DNA of 64,000 bases from positions 107,439,170 through 107,503,169 of the forward strand of contig CM065801.1 of NCBI GenBank assembly GCA_033398695.1, read 5' to 3'. The notes below the pieces were generated by a model that was not told where the DNA came from, searched no databases, and was given only the letters and a program-made list of their open reading frames with translations. The DNA is from Orobanche coerulescens (lineage: Eukaryota > Streptophyta > Magnoliopsida > Lamiales > Orobanchaceae). Position numbers and translations under genes: made by a program. Positions 1 through 10,575 of the stretch are shown one piece after another (within the stretch, counting starts at the first letter, position 1; every line of letters begins with the position of its first letter).

Positions 1-127
1 TGGCTTTATCACTGCTCGAAATAAGTTTTCCGAATGAGGCTATCCCAGTAGTTCTAGTCGAGAAGCGATCCAACATAATTGTGATTGTTTCATCCTCTTT
101 CATAGAGAATAATTCATAGTCATGAAG
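1..127 (-). pseudogene. Copia B gag fragment (UBN2-type), continuation
   Basis: On the minus strand this reads as the middle of a Copia Gag of the UBN2 type, with the segment YELFSMKEDETI followed by a DRFSTR motif and a GKL motif. It joins in frame to the gag fragment that starts at 2902 once the solo LTR at 128-2533 and one copy of the TGAAG duplication are removed. Gag would form the particle shell. The rest lies left of the window. The family assignment rests on motif recognition only. Confidence 0.65.
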
Positions 128-465
128 TGTAATACCTGTACTTTCCATTTCCATATTTGTCGATTCTAGTGACTTGCTTGTGTTCATTGACACATTTTAG
201 ACATGTTTTGTATCAGCACATTTTGCCATTCGAGCAAGTTTTGATATTGTTTCGGATTAATCGATGTACTGTTTCGATTTTTCCACGTATAAGTTCGACT
301 TTGTAAAGTCACCATCAATTCTTGGAAACTCCAAAAGTTCTGAGTCTTATCAGTATGATAGAGCATCAAGTTATCTTTCCAATGGTACAAATGGTGAGTC
401 AATCGAAGTGTGGATGAAGGAGTTATGGTCGAAATAGCAAAGACTACACAGTGTATAATTAGTGC

Positions 466-571
466 ACGCCAAATGCATCTATTAGCGCGCGCTAACGGAG
501 TCAGGCAGAAGGTTCTGGACTGCATTTTGCATCCGATAGCACACTCTACATATGCCATAGCGCGCGCTAAC
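466..571. repeat. Two TAGCGCGCGCTA palindromes in the solo Gypsy LTR
   Basis: Near-perfect 12-bp palindromes lie at about 482-494 and 557-569, with a weaker GTGCACGC word near 463. They match the motif arrayed in the D LTRs and the B LTR. Relative to the LTR they fall at a similar place as in D, a few hundred bases from the same end. Confidence 0.7.
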
Positions 572-1504
572 TATTGACAGAATATATAGGACAACAGAGG
601 TCAACTTTCGTTATTTCTTCCTCCACTTTTTTCCTCTATTTGATCTGGGCGATCTTCAGGGTGTGTAAGCGTGGATTTTGGCCTGATATCATCACCCATA
701 AACATCTTTGAGTCCCTAGTACGGATTTACCAACATCCCAACATCTTTCACTATTTTAATCAAGGTAAATTCTTAGAACCCTAATTTTGGGTATTTTGGG
801 GGGTTTTGTTCTTGACTGCGATTTCAATCCGTTTTTGATAAATCGGGTAGTGTTAAAAATGATGTTGTTAAACATGTTCAATGGATTGTATATCCATTTC
901 CTTATTTCTTTCAACCCTATTGATGATTCGAGTGTTCTTGAGGAACTGTAAACATTTATTGTTCGATTAAATATTCATATGAGTTTTCCTTCGTTGATTT
1001 GAGAAGTTTCCCATTGGTTTTGGTCTTTCTCCTCGTTGTGATCATATTTTCATTATTTCTTACGGAAGTTGTAGGTGTTCGAGTTTTTTTGGTTGAGCCG
1101 TATTGTTCGGAGAATTCGCGTGTTGATTTTCGAGGCAAGTATCTTGCCCACACATTTTGTGTTTCATGGATATAACTATTCGGTAATCGACTATGTGCTT
1201 TACTTGATTATCTAACATGACATTTTAAGATATATATACTCAAAGGAGTCCTTCACTAATACCCTTATGCGTTGTGATAATGAATGAGTGTTATGGATAT
1301 GCTATATCGTGGTTGTGAATTGGAATGCGTTGTCTTCGTATTGTGTGGTTATAAAAGCTCTCTCTTCTCTTGTTAAGGATTGTATGTTGGGATGTGTATA
1401 AGTTGGGTGAGTACGTAATGTTGTGTTGTAATGTTGTTGACTCCTTTGTGAGGAAGTAATACTATTCGACATTGTTTGGGAAATATATCTTCTTGTGGAG
1501 TGCG

Positions 1505-1908
1505 ATTGTATATATTCACTCTGGGACGGACCGAGGGTCCTCAGAGGGTTCCGTTGCCTTTGGTGTTGTTCCAGGAATATATTTGGGTTAACCACTCTGG
1601 GAGGGTCCGACGGGGCTTTAGAGGGTTCCGTTGCCTCTGGTGTGGTTCCATGGTTAACCATTCATATAAAGGAAATGTGACATACAATGAGACTTAGTTA
1701 CTCCGGAATACTAGTCTTGAATTCGATTGATTATATATATTCACGCTGGGACGGACTGACGAGTCCTCAGAGGGTTCCGTTGCCTTTGTGCGGTTCCACG
1801 AATATTTTGGTTTGTGAATATATGTATATATATTCACTCTGGGACGGACTGACGAGTCCTCAGAGGGTTCCGTTGCCTTTGGTGCGGTTCCACGAATATT
1901 TTGGTTAA
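1505..1908 (-). repeat. Four-copy ~75-90 bp minisatellite inside the solo LTR
   Basis: Four copies of a unit containing CACTCTGGGACGGA, CAGAGGGTTCCGTTGCC and GGTTCCA occur at about 1510-1580, 1592-1655, 1735-1806 and 1830-1900. Copies 3 and 4 are nearly identical; copies 1 and 2 are more diverged. Short open frames run through it on both strands but are shadows of the repeat. Confidence 0.85.
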
Positions 1909-2533
1909 TCACGCATGAAATTGAAATTAGATGTAATAAGATTTAGTTATTTCTGGAATACTGATCTTGAATTGTATGATTACATTTATTCACCATCGCT
2001 TAAATGTGACCCTTAGTTATTTACCATTGTTTAGTCCAGATTATTATACTCTTGGAATATGTTATGTATGGCTCGTATTTGCACTTTATACTTGCACTAG
2101 CAAAATAGTGGAATTTTGCTAACCCCCGAGCCATCAGGGGCTGGATGTTTATATTGCATTCAGGAACGTGTAGGTTCCTGAGGCACGTGACACGGGATCG
2201 GTACAAAGGATGATGGAAGGCAAATGATACTAATCACATGAGGGTCAGTATTGGGATTTGTTGGTCGAATTATATTATTCTTTTCCACTGTAGTGTTTTC
2301 CGTCGTATGGGAGTGTTGTTGTATTTTGACCCTTGCATGGGTACGAGTCGGGATAGAGTTGTATATGAATTTTAAGTTGTATGTTATTGATGAAATGCCA
2401 AATAGGTCTACTGATTCGTATTTAACCATGATGGCATTTGTTTTGATGTATTGTTTTGTTATCTAGCCTGGTAGATTCTCACTTAGAGGGTCTGCGGCGC
2501 TGTAATATTCTCGAGTGGATTCGGGGTGTTACA

Positions 2534-2902
2534 TGAAGGAGCATGTTGATTTTGGTCTCTTTGACCTGAGTCGTTCCTTAGTGAGTAACTTCAAGAATTT
2601 CCCAGATTTCTTTAGCACTTTCATATACATAGATACGATTAAGTTCTTCAGGATTTAGAGCACGGTATAGTAATCGAGTGGCACGAGAGTTGATGTGCGT
2701 GTATTTCTAGTCATCGTCATTATATTCATCAAATTTTTTAATGACCCATCTTCTTTCTTAGTCAGTTTAGGGGAGCAATCACCTTCCATATCTCGATATC
2801 AAAATCTTGGATGAAGATAGCCATCTTCTTTTTCCATGTCATAAAATTAGATCCATTGAAGAAAGGTGGATAGTTGAGAGCATTACCTTCGCTTTAAGCC
2901 AT
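2534..2902 (-). pseudogene. Copia B gag N-terminus
   Basis: Reads right to left from an ATG at 2902. Recognisable are the segment FNGSNFMTWKKKMAIFIQ, typical of the Copia Gag N-terminal domain, and the UBN2 signature SAKEIWEILEVTH followed by KETKINMLL. A stop at codon 3 (TAA) and another after the VTH motif break the frame. It then meets the TGAAG target duplication of the solo LTR and continues at 127-1. It lies about 45 bases inside the primer-binding site, as expected for the first gene of the element. Confidence 0.72.
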
Positions 2903-2948
2903 TGCGGATCTTTTCCTCTGGTGGTTAAATCGATATAAGAGGTGACCC

Positions 2949-2960
2949 ACTCCGATACCA
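2949..2960 (-). other. Primer-binding site of Copia B
   Basis: On the minus strand TGGTATCGGAGT, one or two changes from the start-Met tRNA complement TGGTATCAGAGC used by plant Copia elements. It lies two bases inside the LTR end (TGCAGAGTC on the plus strand from 2963). Confidence 0.8.
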
Positions 2961-2962
2961 AC

Positions 2963-3026
2963 TGCAGAGTCAATAATTCCACTAGAAGGGGGTTTGAATT
3001 GTGGAGTTGATAAAATATGTATTTTC
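2963..3026 (-). mobile_element. Copia B LTR, piece 1 (PBS-proximal end)
   Basis: The 64 bp between the B primer-binding site and the Copia A insertion. The last five bases (TTTTC, 3022-3026) are duplicated at 12561-12565, where the LTR resumes. Confidence 0.65.
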
Positions 3027-5000
3027 TGTTAGGAGTATGCCCTCGAATGCCACTCAGAGAATGTTGAGTGAGGGCATTGTACTTGTTATTATGTAAATCA
3101 TCAATATAAGGCAATGGATGTTTCTTTATTTACTGGTAGTTACTGGCATTCCTAACTCGTAAATATACATGTAGAAACTAGTCCGTGTATTTGAGAGCAA
3201 AACGTTCCACTCCTTATTGGATAAGGGGGTCGGCACTGGAAAGGTTTATAGCTCAAATACTTAATCGTTCGCAAGTCGATGAAACTTGGTAGGCGCTAAG
3301 TTTATGTGAAGACTTGTATGACGTGTTCTTTGACAAGGAGAGTGCCTGTCGAACACTAATGGTTAGTGGGAGCACACGTTATAGGTATGCTAATTGGATT
3401 AGTATACTCGAACCGACTCACCCTCGATTCGTCACATGGTTTTCACTCCGGATACCAATGACGGAATCGAAAGGTTGTGATAGGTATTCGTGAACCTTCG
3501 ACTTGAGGATTTAGTAGGGATGTGCTTGTGACGTCAAGATTTTCATTAGAGTAGTTCGACCTGTAAACCGGAAGGCGGGGTCAACCTCGACGTGCATCTT
3601 GACGGGCAAGTAGCAGTCCTACCGAATACCAAGATAGAATTCTTTCTCCCATTAGTGAGCGGGTTATATGTCCTATGCGATATTGGCGAGATGAGATCAT
3701 AAGTCTTTGGCCAAAGCATTGGAGCCAGTTGTATTAGATACACGGCTACCGATGATCTCGATTTGCATTAACGCATGCATAGCGTCAAGTACAGATAGGG
3801 TTTGATGACCGTGACCCTATAACTTGATCGGGACATTTGAAAGAAGGGTTTATACGTTCTTGGTATTCACGACGAATGGTTCTTGAATGATCCCAATCAT
3901 TCGTTCTCGGTTAAGTGCAGTGTAGGCCGCCAGTGGCTAGGTGGTGCTACTACTCTTTGGTTCCTCCCATTCTTGATCGAGACGGACCTACCGAGTCGCG
4001 CATTAGGATTGACGACGGAATGAATCGAGCTTAATCTCTCATTATAAAATTAGATATTGGATATCTAATTTTGGGACATTCGATGTCTAAATTGATTTAT
4101 TGGATAAATTAATTTACGGCCAAATGAATTAAATATATTACTCGGTGATTAATTTAATTCATGAATATAATTATTTCTTGGAGAAATTAATTATGTTATT
4201 ATGTATTTGATATGATTAATTAATTGGATTAATTAATCAATATAAATACATCGGAACGGAATTGGAGTTTATCTGTTTGGACTCACGGGAGTCTGAAACG
4301 GACCGAACTCGCCCGGCTCCTTCTAGATGGCCACCCCTCTTTCCTTCCCTTTTCCTTGGTCATAGTCTCCACATGTTGGTGGAAGACTTATGTTCAATCA
4401 AGGGGACAAATATCACACCATGGTGATATTGTCTAAAGTAGGATATCTTGGGGAGTTGAATAAGAATATAAGTGGAGACAAACTCTCACTTGCTACTAAA
4501 CAATTCATTACGTGAGCTTTGAAGAAGTGAGAGAGAAAATTATTTTTCTTAGTCTTCATCTTCATCTTCTTCTTCACTTTTGTTCTTGAGTTTTCTTGGA
4601 GAAAATTCAAGATATATTAAGAGAGATATATTATACACTTAGAGTGTAATAACAAAAGCTTCACCACTTGATTCTAGCCGTAACCTTAGAGGTTAATCGA
4701 GTGTTGTTGTTCGTCGTTTTTCCGCGTGGCAAGTAGAGACGCGGTGTTTTCGGTGTTGGATCGTTCAAGGGCTTGGAGCGGATTGAACTCGTAGAGATCA
4801 AACTAAAGCTTGGGGAATAGCTCAAGAGAAGGTTTCCATTTAATCAACGGACTTCGAGGGTTAGTTTCTTACGACTCTTGCTTTTTGTTTTTGATATTCG
4901 TATATACGTAGCTCGATCGATCCTCGTAGGGATTCGGATCGAATTAATTTTCGTTTTACCGCTTCCGCTGGGCCTTCGTTTTAGGCACCGAATCCCAACA
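3027..5000 (+). mobile_element. 5' LTR of Copia A
   Basis: 1974 bp, beginning TGTTAGGAGTATGCC and ending CCGAATCCCAACA, followed by the PBS. An AT-rich block (4040-4250) with repeated TTAATTAAT words ends in a TATA-like box. The sequence is repeated at 10576-12560 and, more diverged, in element E. Confidence 0.95.
4241..4248 (+). promoter_or_regulatory. Putative LTR TATA box (TATAAATA)
   Basis: TATAAATA at the end of the AT-rich block, in a suitable place to set the U3/R boundary about 30 bp downstream. It is repeated in the 3' LTR at 11795-11802 and in element E. Predicted from sequence only. Confidence 0.5.
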
Positions 5001-5001
5001 G

Positions 5002-5013
5002 TGGTATCGGAGC
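5002..5013 (+). other. Primer-binding site of Copia A
   Basis: TGGTATCGGAGC directly after the LTR (one spacer base); 11 of 12 bases match the start-Met tRNA complement TGGTATCAGAGC. Confidence 0.9.
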
Positions 5014-6620
5014 GTAGGTCTTGCGATCGTATATACGATATTGGCATTTGGAATGCTCGATTAGATGGTGAATGATTTGGAATCATTTTAGTCATAATCG
5101 TGGTATATGTTTTTCGTTCGTAACAATTGTATTTTTCGTAAGTTTATGTCTAAATATAAATCTTAAATTTCTGGGAAATATGATTTATATTGAAGATATG
5201 AAAGTCTGAAAATATTGATATTGGATATCCGGTCGAAAATCTAGCCCCGAATCGTCGTCGGACGATTTTTTGGACAAAAAGGTTAATTTGGCCGAGAGTG
5301 ACTCGACCGTGTCCTAGGTGACACGGTCGTGTCCGGCAGTGTGGCCAGGCCACTGCCTGGAGACCCGACCGTGTCAGGAGACACGGGCGTGTCTGGCCGG
5401 TAGGCTGCCGAGGGTGACTCGGTCATGCTGGCCCGTTTTCACCCCGACTCGATTTTTCCGTGTATTCTTAAAAATTAATCTCCTGCATGTTAAATTGGAT
5501 TTAATATGATTAAAATGATTTATGGTATTTCATTTTATAAGGGAAATTTGATTAGTTGGAATATTTATGGTCGACCGAATTATTTTGAACGTTATTATAT
5601 TACCGATTGTGTGAATCGATTGGATCGGTTCGTATTGTTGATTGGATCAATGTATCTCTACGCTTTCCATTTATATAGTATTTATTGGATGCATGCTTTT
5701 GAATGGGGATGTGGTTCGTGGACTTAGTTTTGAATCGTTCGTTTTATTCGATTGGGTTGTAAAGGCCGTTTTGAGCCTATTTATTTTACTAGAAATATTT
5801 GTATCTAGGATGCAATTTTCGATGTAAAATTTATATGTAATGACGAAGACCGGAGGAAGATCCATTTCGAGAAGACGAAGATTCAAGACGAAGACTTGTA
5901 ATTAGATTACGGAGTTTTTGTTTTCTAGGAACGGTCCATGAACCACATGTTGGTAGCAACTAGGTTGTGAATGGTTTTTTTTCATATTGTATGAATACCA
6001 CAAATGCGCTAATATGATTAATGTGCAAAGTGTAACGTTAATCGCGAAAATTCTCCCACAATAAATAATTAAGTTTATAAGGTTTCAAGGTTTTCCTTCC
6101 CTCCATCGAGTTTTGAAATTGAAATCCAAACCGGATGTGCTATGCTTCCGAGTTATCGGGGTAGTCGTTCGGGAGGACGGATAAATTACCGGAGCGCATC
6201 GATGCCTTCGGTTGGAGCAAATTTTATCCCTAGAAACTGATAGGTTGCCGGATAAGATTCAATTGTGAAACCGATTGCGTCGATGGTATAAACTTAACTT
6301 GTTCACGAACCATAGAAACCGTATAGGTTGAGGGGAGTGAACAAGGGGAAAAAGAAGATCGAATCATCCATTAGATGGGTTGGTGTTGGACACCAATTTA
6401 TGAAAATTAATAGACTAGAAACCTGTTCGGTTGCCCTCTATTAAGATTTATAAAGAACTCGATCACCACTATGAAGTAGAGCGACGATACTTCCGGATTT
6501 CACATGGGAGTGTGTTATTCCGATAAAAATAGTGGGAGCTGGGTAACAAGAATAGAAAAGACCTTAAATTCTATACTCAGAACATAATTGAATGAGTTAC
6601 TAATTAATCTGTTATACTTA
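5014..6620 (+). other. Untranslated leader of Copia A with a GC-rich palindromic block
   Basis: About 1.6 kb between PBS and gag with no credible coding frame. At about 5295-5450 a GC-rich island holds repeated and inverted words such as CGACCGTGTC, GACACGG, ACACGGGCGTGTC and GTGGCCAGGCCAC in otherwise AT-rich DNA. This could fold into RNA hairpins, for example for packaging, but that is inference. Element E has lost the first ~700 bp of this leader, including the block. Confidence 0.6.
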
Positions 6621-6638
6621 ATGCAGACAAATCTCAAT

Positions 6639-7607
6639 ATGACAATGAATCCACTCGCAATTCTACTCGAAAAGAACACCTTAATGGGACCTAACTTTGT
6701 GGATTGGCTCCGCAATCTGATGATTGTTCTCAGTATAGAGGCACTGGGATACGTCTTGGAGACGGACATTCCGGCGCCTCCTGTGCGGACCCGAGCCAAT
6801 CAGGAAGAGATTGAAAACCACGAAAAGTGGTTTAAAGATGACGTGAAAGTCCGTGCTTATATGATGGCCTCCATGTCTAATGAGCTTTAGAGAGCTCATG
6901 AGAAAATGACTTCTGCTAGGCAGATTCTATCTCACTTAACCGAGCTTTATGGTGAGCACAGCAGAACTGCTAGATATGAGATATCCAAGCAACTGTTCGG
7001 TGCTAGGATGAAGGAGGGTGAGAAGGTTGGGGAACACGTCCTCAAAATGATATCCATGATCGAGAGATTGGAGGCTCTTGATTTTAAAATGGATGCTTCT
7101 CTCCAAACCGACCTTATCCTACCGTCTCTCCCTGATTCCTTCTCACAGTTTGTTATGAACTTCAACTGCAATGAGATTGCATGTAACTTAGCTGGGCTAA
7201 TGAACAAACTTGTGACCGCTCAGTCTCAGATGAAGACTCCGCGGATGAAGGAGTCTGCTCTTGTGATTTCTTCTGGACCTCGGAGGTCTAAGAATAAGAA
7301 GAAAAAGACCAAGAAGCGGACTGGACCACAAGATAAAGACCTTAAGGGTAAGGGCAAGGCCCCGATGGTTCCGAAGAATAAGAAGAAGAAGGATGCTTGT
7401 CTCAAGTGCGGTGAGCTGGGCCACTGGGCTAGAGACTGTCCGATTCTTCATGGCACTTCAGGTACAGAACATTTAGTTTTGGAAACAAATTGTTCTGCTA
7501 CTGTATTTTCTACTTCCTGGATACTGGATTCTGGTGCTAGTTCTCATATTTGTACCGTGAATCAGGATCTGGACAAAGTAGGAAGCTTGGAGCTGGAGAA
7601 GTTATGA
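6639..7607 (+). pseudogene. Copia A gag and protease start
   Basis: The likely start is the ATG at 6639 (MTMNPLA...), though in-frame ATGs lie at 6588 and 6621. The protein shows a Copia Gag domain (GPNFVDWLRNL, later YGEHSRTARYEI), a lysine-rich linker and a CCHC knuckle at 7398-7439 (C-x2-C-x4-H-x4-C). The protease active site DSG is at 7527-7535 in WILDSGASSHIC. A TAG at 6887-6889 interrupts gag; element E has CAA there, so a C-to-T change at a CAG codon is likely. Near 7567 one A is missing compared with E (GATCTGGACAAAG against GATCTGGAACAAAG), shifting the protease out of the integrase frame. Confidence 0.9.
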
Positions 7608-9094
7608 TCATAGTCGGAAGCGGGCATAGTGTCGAGGCGACCGACATAGGATCACTTCTTTTGGGTTTAGAATCCGGCTTTGTTTTGACTTTAGAAGATG
7701 TACTTGTTTTGCCCAAGGGGCACAAAAACATTGTATCCATTCCGGTCATGGACCGAAAAGGCTTTTCATTTTTCATTGGTGATGGTTCCTGCAAAATTTA
7801 TTTTAGAAATAAACTAGTGGGTACTGCTACATTGTTGAATGGATTGTATCATCTAAATCTCAACAACAAAGTAGTTGTGAATACTATGACTAGAAAACGT
7901 GGTAGGGATGAAACCAATCAAGTTTTGAAATGGCATCTTAGACTTGGTCATGTTGGTCAGACCAAGGTTTACAAGATGGAAAAAGATGGACTTATGGGTC
8001 CATTGGGATCAGATCCCTTTCCTACTTGTGAATCTTGCCTTAAAGGCAAAATGACTAAGTCCCCCTTCACAGGGACATTTCAAAGAGCCGCTGATAAACT
8101 GGGATTAATCCATACTGACGTATGTGGTGCTTTGGAAGCAGCACGTGACGGATATCAATATTTCATTACGTTTACAGATGATCATACTAGGTATGGTTAT
8201 GTATACCTAATGAAACATAAATCCGAGGCCTTTGAGAAATTCCAGGAATTCAAGGCCCTAGTCGAGAAACAAACTGGTAATCATATCAAAACACTTCGGT
8301 CGGACCGAGGTGGCGAGTATATGAGTACGGAGTTTGACGAGTTCCTTAAAGAACATGGAATAGTTTCACAACTAACACCTCCAGGTACCCCTCAGTTAAA
8401 TGGTGTGTCAGAAAGAAGGAACCGGACCCTGTTGAACATGGTCCGTTCCATGCTGGGCTATACTGACTTGCCGATTTACCTGTGGGGGTATGCACTGATC
8501 GCCGCGTATATCTTGAACAGGTGTCCTTCCAAATCCGTTCCTAAAACTCCACATGAGATGTGGGAAGGAAGGAAACCAAGTCTTAATCACATTAGGATTT
8601 GGGGATGTCCCGCCTATGTCAAGAAGACTAAGGTGGAAAAGTTGGAAGCTAGGTCTGCGAATGGACGTTTCATTGGATTCCCGTCTGGGACGATGGGATA
8701 TCTATTCTACATGCCTGAAGATCGAAGGATCATTGTTGCTTTACAAGCACACTTCCTGGAAGATGAGTTCATTGAGGAAGGCGGAGCAGGTAGAAGTATT
8801 TCCTTAGAAGAATATAATGAAACTCCTCAAGAGACACCTGTGCAAGAAACTGGAACCGAACCTTCTGAAACACAAGTACAACCACCTCGTAGGTCTAGTA
8901 GGGTGTCTCATTTACCTGAGAGGTATGGGCTTGTGCACTTGGAGGAGCTGGGTCTCCATGAGGTTCCAAGTGATAGCCAAGAGACCGACCCGACGACCTA
9001 TGACCAAGCGATGGTGGATGTAGACTCCGCGAAATGGCGTGAAGCTATGGAAGCTGAGATAGACTCGATGCATGTCAATCAGTGCGGACTCTAG
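7568..9094 (+). pseudogene. Copia A protease end and integrase
   Basis: Continues pol after the frameshift near 7567. The protease C-terminal half is followed by GAG-pre-integrase with the HHCC zinc-binding residues (HLRLGH ... CESCLKGK) and then the integrase core. The catalytic acids are all present: Asp in HTDVCGA, Asp in RSDRGGEY and Glu in SERRNRT. The frame holds for about 510 codons and ends at a stop after DSMHVNQ because of a small deletion near 9083, just before the RT region. Integrase would insert the cDNA into the genome. Confidence 0.9.
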
Positions 9095-9988
9095 TAGACC
9101 GCCCCAAGGGCATAGTGCCTATTGGGAACAAGTGGATCTACAAGAGAAAGACCGATGGTGATGGCAAGGTTGACGCTTATAAGGCCAAAGCTAGTGGCAA
9201 AGGGTTATACCTGTAAGGAAGGGATCGATTACCACGATACCTTCTCGCCCGTAGCCATGATCAAGTCTATTCGCATGATGCTTGCTATAGCTGCCTACCA
9301 CGATTATGAGATATGGCAAATGGACGTAAAGACGGCTTTCCTTAATGGATTCCTCGAGGAGGAAATCTATATGGAGCAGCCTAAAGGCTTTGTGTCCGAA
9401 GTCGATATTCAGAAAGTGTGCAAGCTTCAGCGTTCCATTTATGGACTGAAGCAAGCGTCGCGTAGTTGGAATCTTCGTTTTGACGAGGCAGTCAAAGAGT
9501 TTGACTTCGTGCAAAATGAAGAGGAACCTTGTGTACACAAGAGGGTTAGTGGGAGCATGATCGCATTCTTAGTACTATATGTAGATGACATTCTACTAAT
9601 AGGAAATGATGTGGGAATGCTCAGTTCTGTGAAAGCTTGGCTTTCGAGTAATTTCTCCATGAAAGACTTGGGAGAAGCTACCTATATTCTTGGTATTCGA
9701 CTCTACGGGGATAGAGCGAAGAGAACAATAGGTCTTTCCCAAGCCCTCTATGTAGACAAAATCTTAAAGCGATTTAAGATGGATGATTCTAAAAGAGGGT
9801 TCCTACCGATGCGACATGGAATAAAACTCACCTTGAAGATGTGTCCTCAAAGTGAGGAACAACGAAAGGAAATGAGTAATATACCATATGCTTCGGCCGT
9901 GGGTAGCCTTATGTATGCTATGTTGTGTACAAGACCTGACATCGCGCATGCTGTAAGCGTGGTGAGTATGTTTCGTGCAAACCTGTAG
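9095..9988 (+). pseudogene. Copia A reverse transcriptase
   Basis: The reading resumes in a new frame with WTLVDRPKG-like sequence (GIVPIGNKWIYKRK), shifts again near 9187, and then runs through LVAKGY, the FSPVA motif, MDVKTAFLNG and the RT catalytic box YVDD at 9578-9589. It continues into the connection region (AVGSLMYAM, RPDIAHA) and stops at 9988 through another one-base slip. All core RT residues are present. The protein would copy element RNA in the virus-like particle. Confidence 0.9.
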
Positions 9989-10560
9989 GGAACATTGGAT
10001 CGTCAAAGAACGTTCTCAAGTACTTAAGAAGGACTAGAGATATGGTTCTTATGTATGGCGGTGGAGAATTGGATGTTGTGGGATTCACTGATTCGGACTT
10101 CCAAGGACTGAAGGACGACTCGATGCCCACTTCTGGCTACATATTTACTCTTAATGGAGGAGCAGTATCTTGGCGTAGTGCCAAGCAAAGCGCGACTGCT
10201 GATTCCATCTGTTAGGTTGAGTATCAAGCAGCCTAGGAGGCTTCCAAGGAAGGGTTCTGGATTAAGAAGTTTCTGGGAGAACTTCAAGTGATACCATGTG
10301 CTGAGCTACCTGTTCCGCTGTACTGCGACAACGACGGAGCTGTAGCGCAGGCCAAGGAGCCGAGGTTTCACAACAGCACCAAACATATTGAGAGGAAGTA
10401 TCATCTCGTAAGAGAATTTGTTCGCAAGGGATACATTGTGCTGCACAGAGTAGACTCGGCCGACAACGTCGCCGATCCACTGACCAAGCCACTTTCTCAG
10501 ACTAGATTGGAGCGTCATCTGGAGAATATGGGTTTTAGATACCATAGTGTGTGGCATTGA
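9989..10560 (+). pseudogene. Copia A RNase H, pol C-terminus
   Basis: Copia RNase H in the RT frame after correction near 9981: GFTDSDFQG with its catalytic Asp, then LYCDNDGAVAQA and STKHIERKYHLVRE, ending in YHSVWH and TGA at 10560. Two TAGs (about 10213 and 10231) interrupt the middle. The domain degrades the RNA strand and leaves the polypurine primer located just downstream. Confidence 0.85.
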
Positions 10561-10575
10561 GTGCAAGTGGGAGAT
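10561..10575 (+). other. Polypurine tract of Copia A
   Basis: Purine-rich GTGCAAGTGGGAGAT directly between the pol stop and the 3' LTR start TGTTAGG; plus-strand primer. The same sequence precedes the E 3' LTR. Confidence 0.8.

Larger units (their letters stand above)
128..2533 (-). mobile_element. Solo LTR of a Gypsy family related to element D
   Basis: A 2406-bp insert with TGTAATACC at the left tip and GGGGTGTTACA at the right tip, flanked by perfect TGAAG duplications (123-127 and 2534-2538). Read on the minus strand it aligns with the D LTR: the same terminal words, the conserved ATATTACAG and CCACCAGG-type block near the end, and the conserved stretch around the motif ATCAAGGTAAA (about 760-771). 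No internal domain is present, so it is a solo LTR left by LTR-LTR recombination. It carries a four-copy minisatellite and two TAGCGCGCGCTA palindromes. It is clearly diverged from both D LTRs, so it is probably a sister subfamily. Confidence 0.82.

Noticed and set aside
2251..2466. 71-codon hydrophobic open frame in the solo LTR.
   Set aside because: Lies wholly in LTR sequence; hydrophobicity reflects T-rich DNA, and the aligned D LTR does not keep the frame.
5002..5013. A tRNA-like sequence at the PBS sites (TGGTATCGGAGC).
   Set aside because: Only 12 bases complementary to a tRNA 3' end; no tRNA gene structure around any of them.
4844..5095. An open frame of ~80 codons across the LTR end and PBS of Copia A, on both strands.
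   Set aside because: It spans the LTR/PBS boundary, lacks known motifs, and the equivalent in the 3' LTR has a different end; a chance frame.
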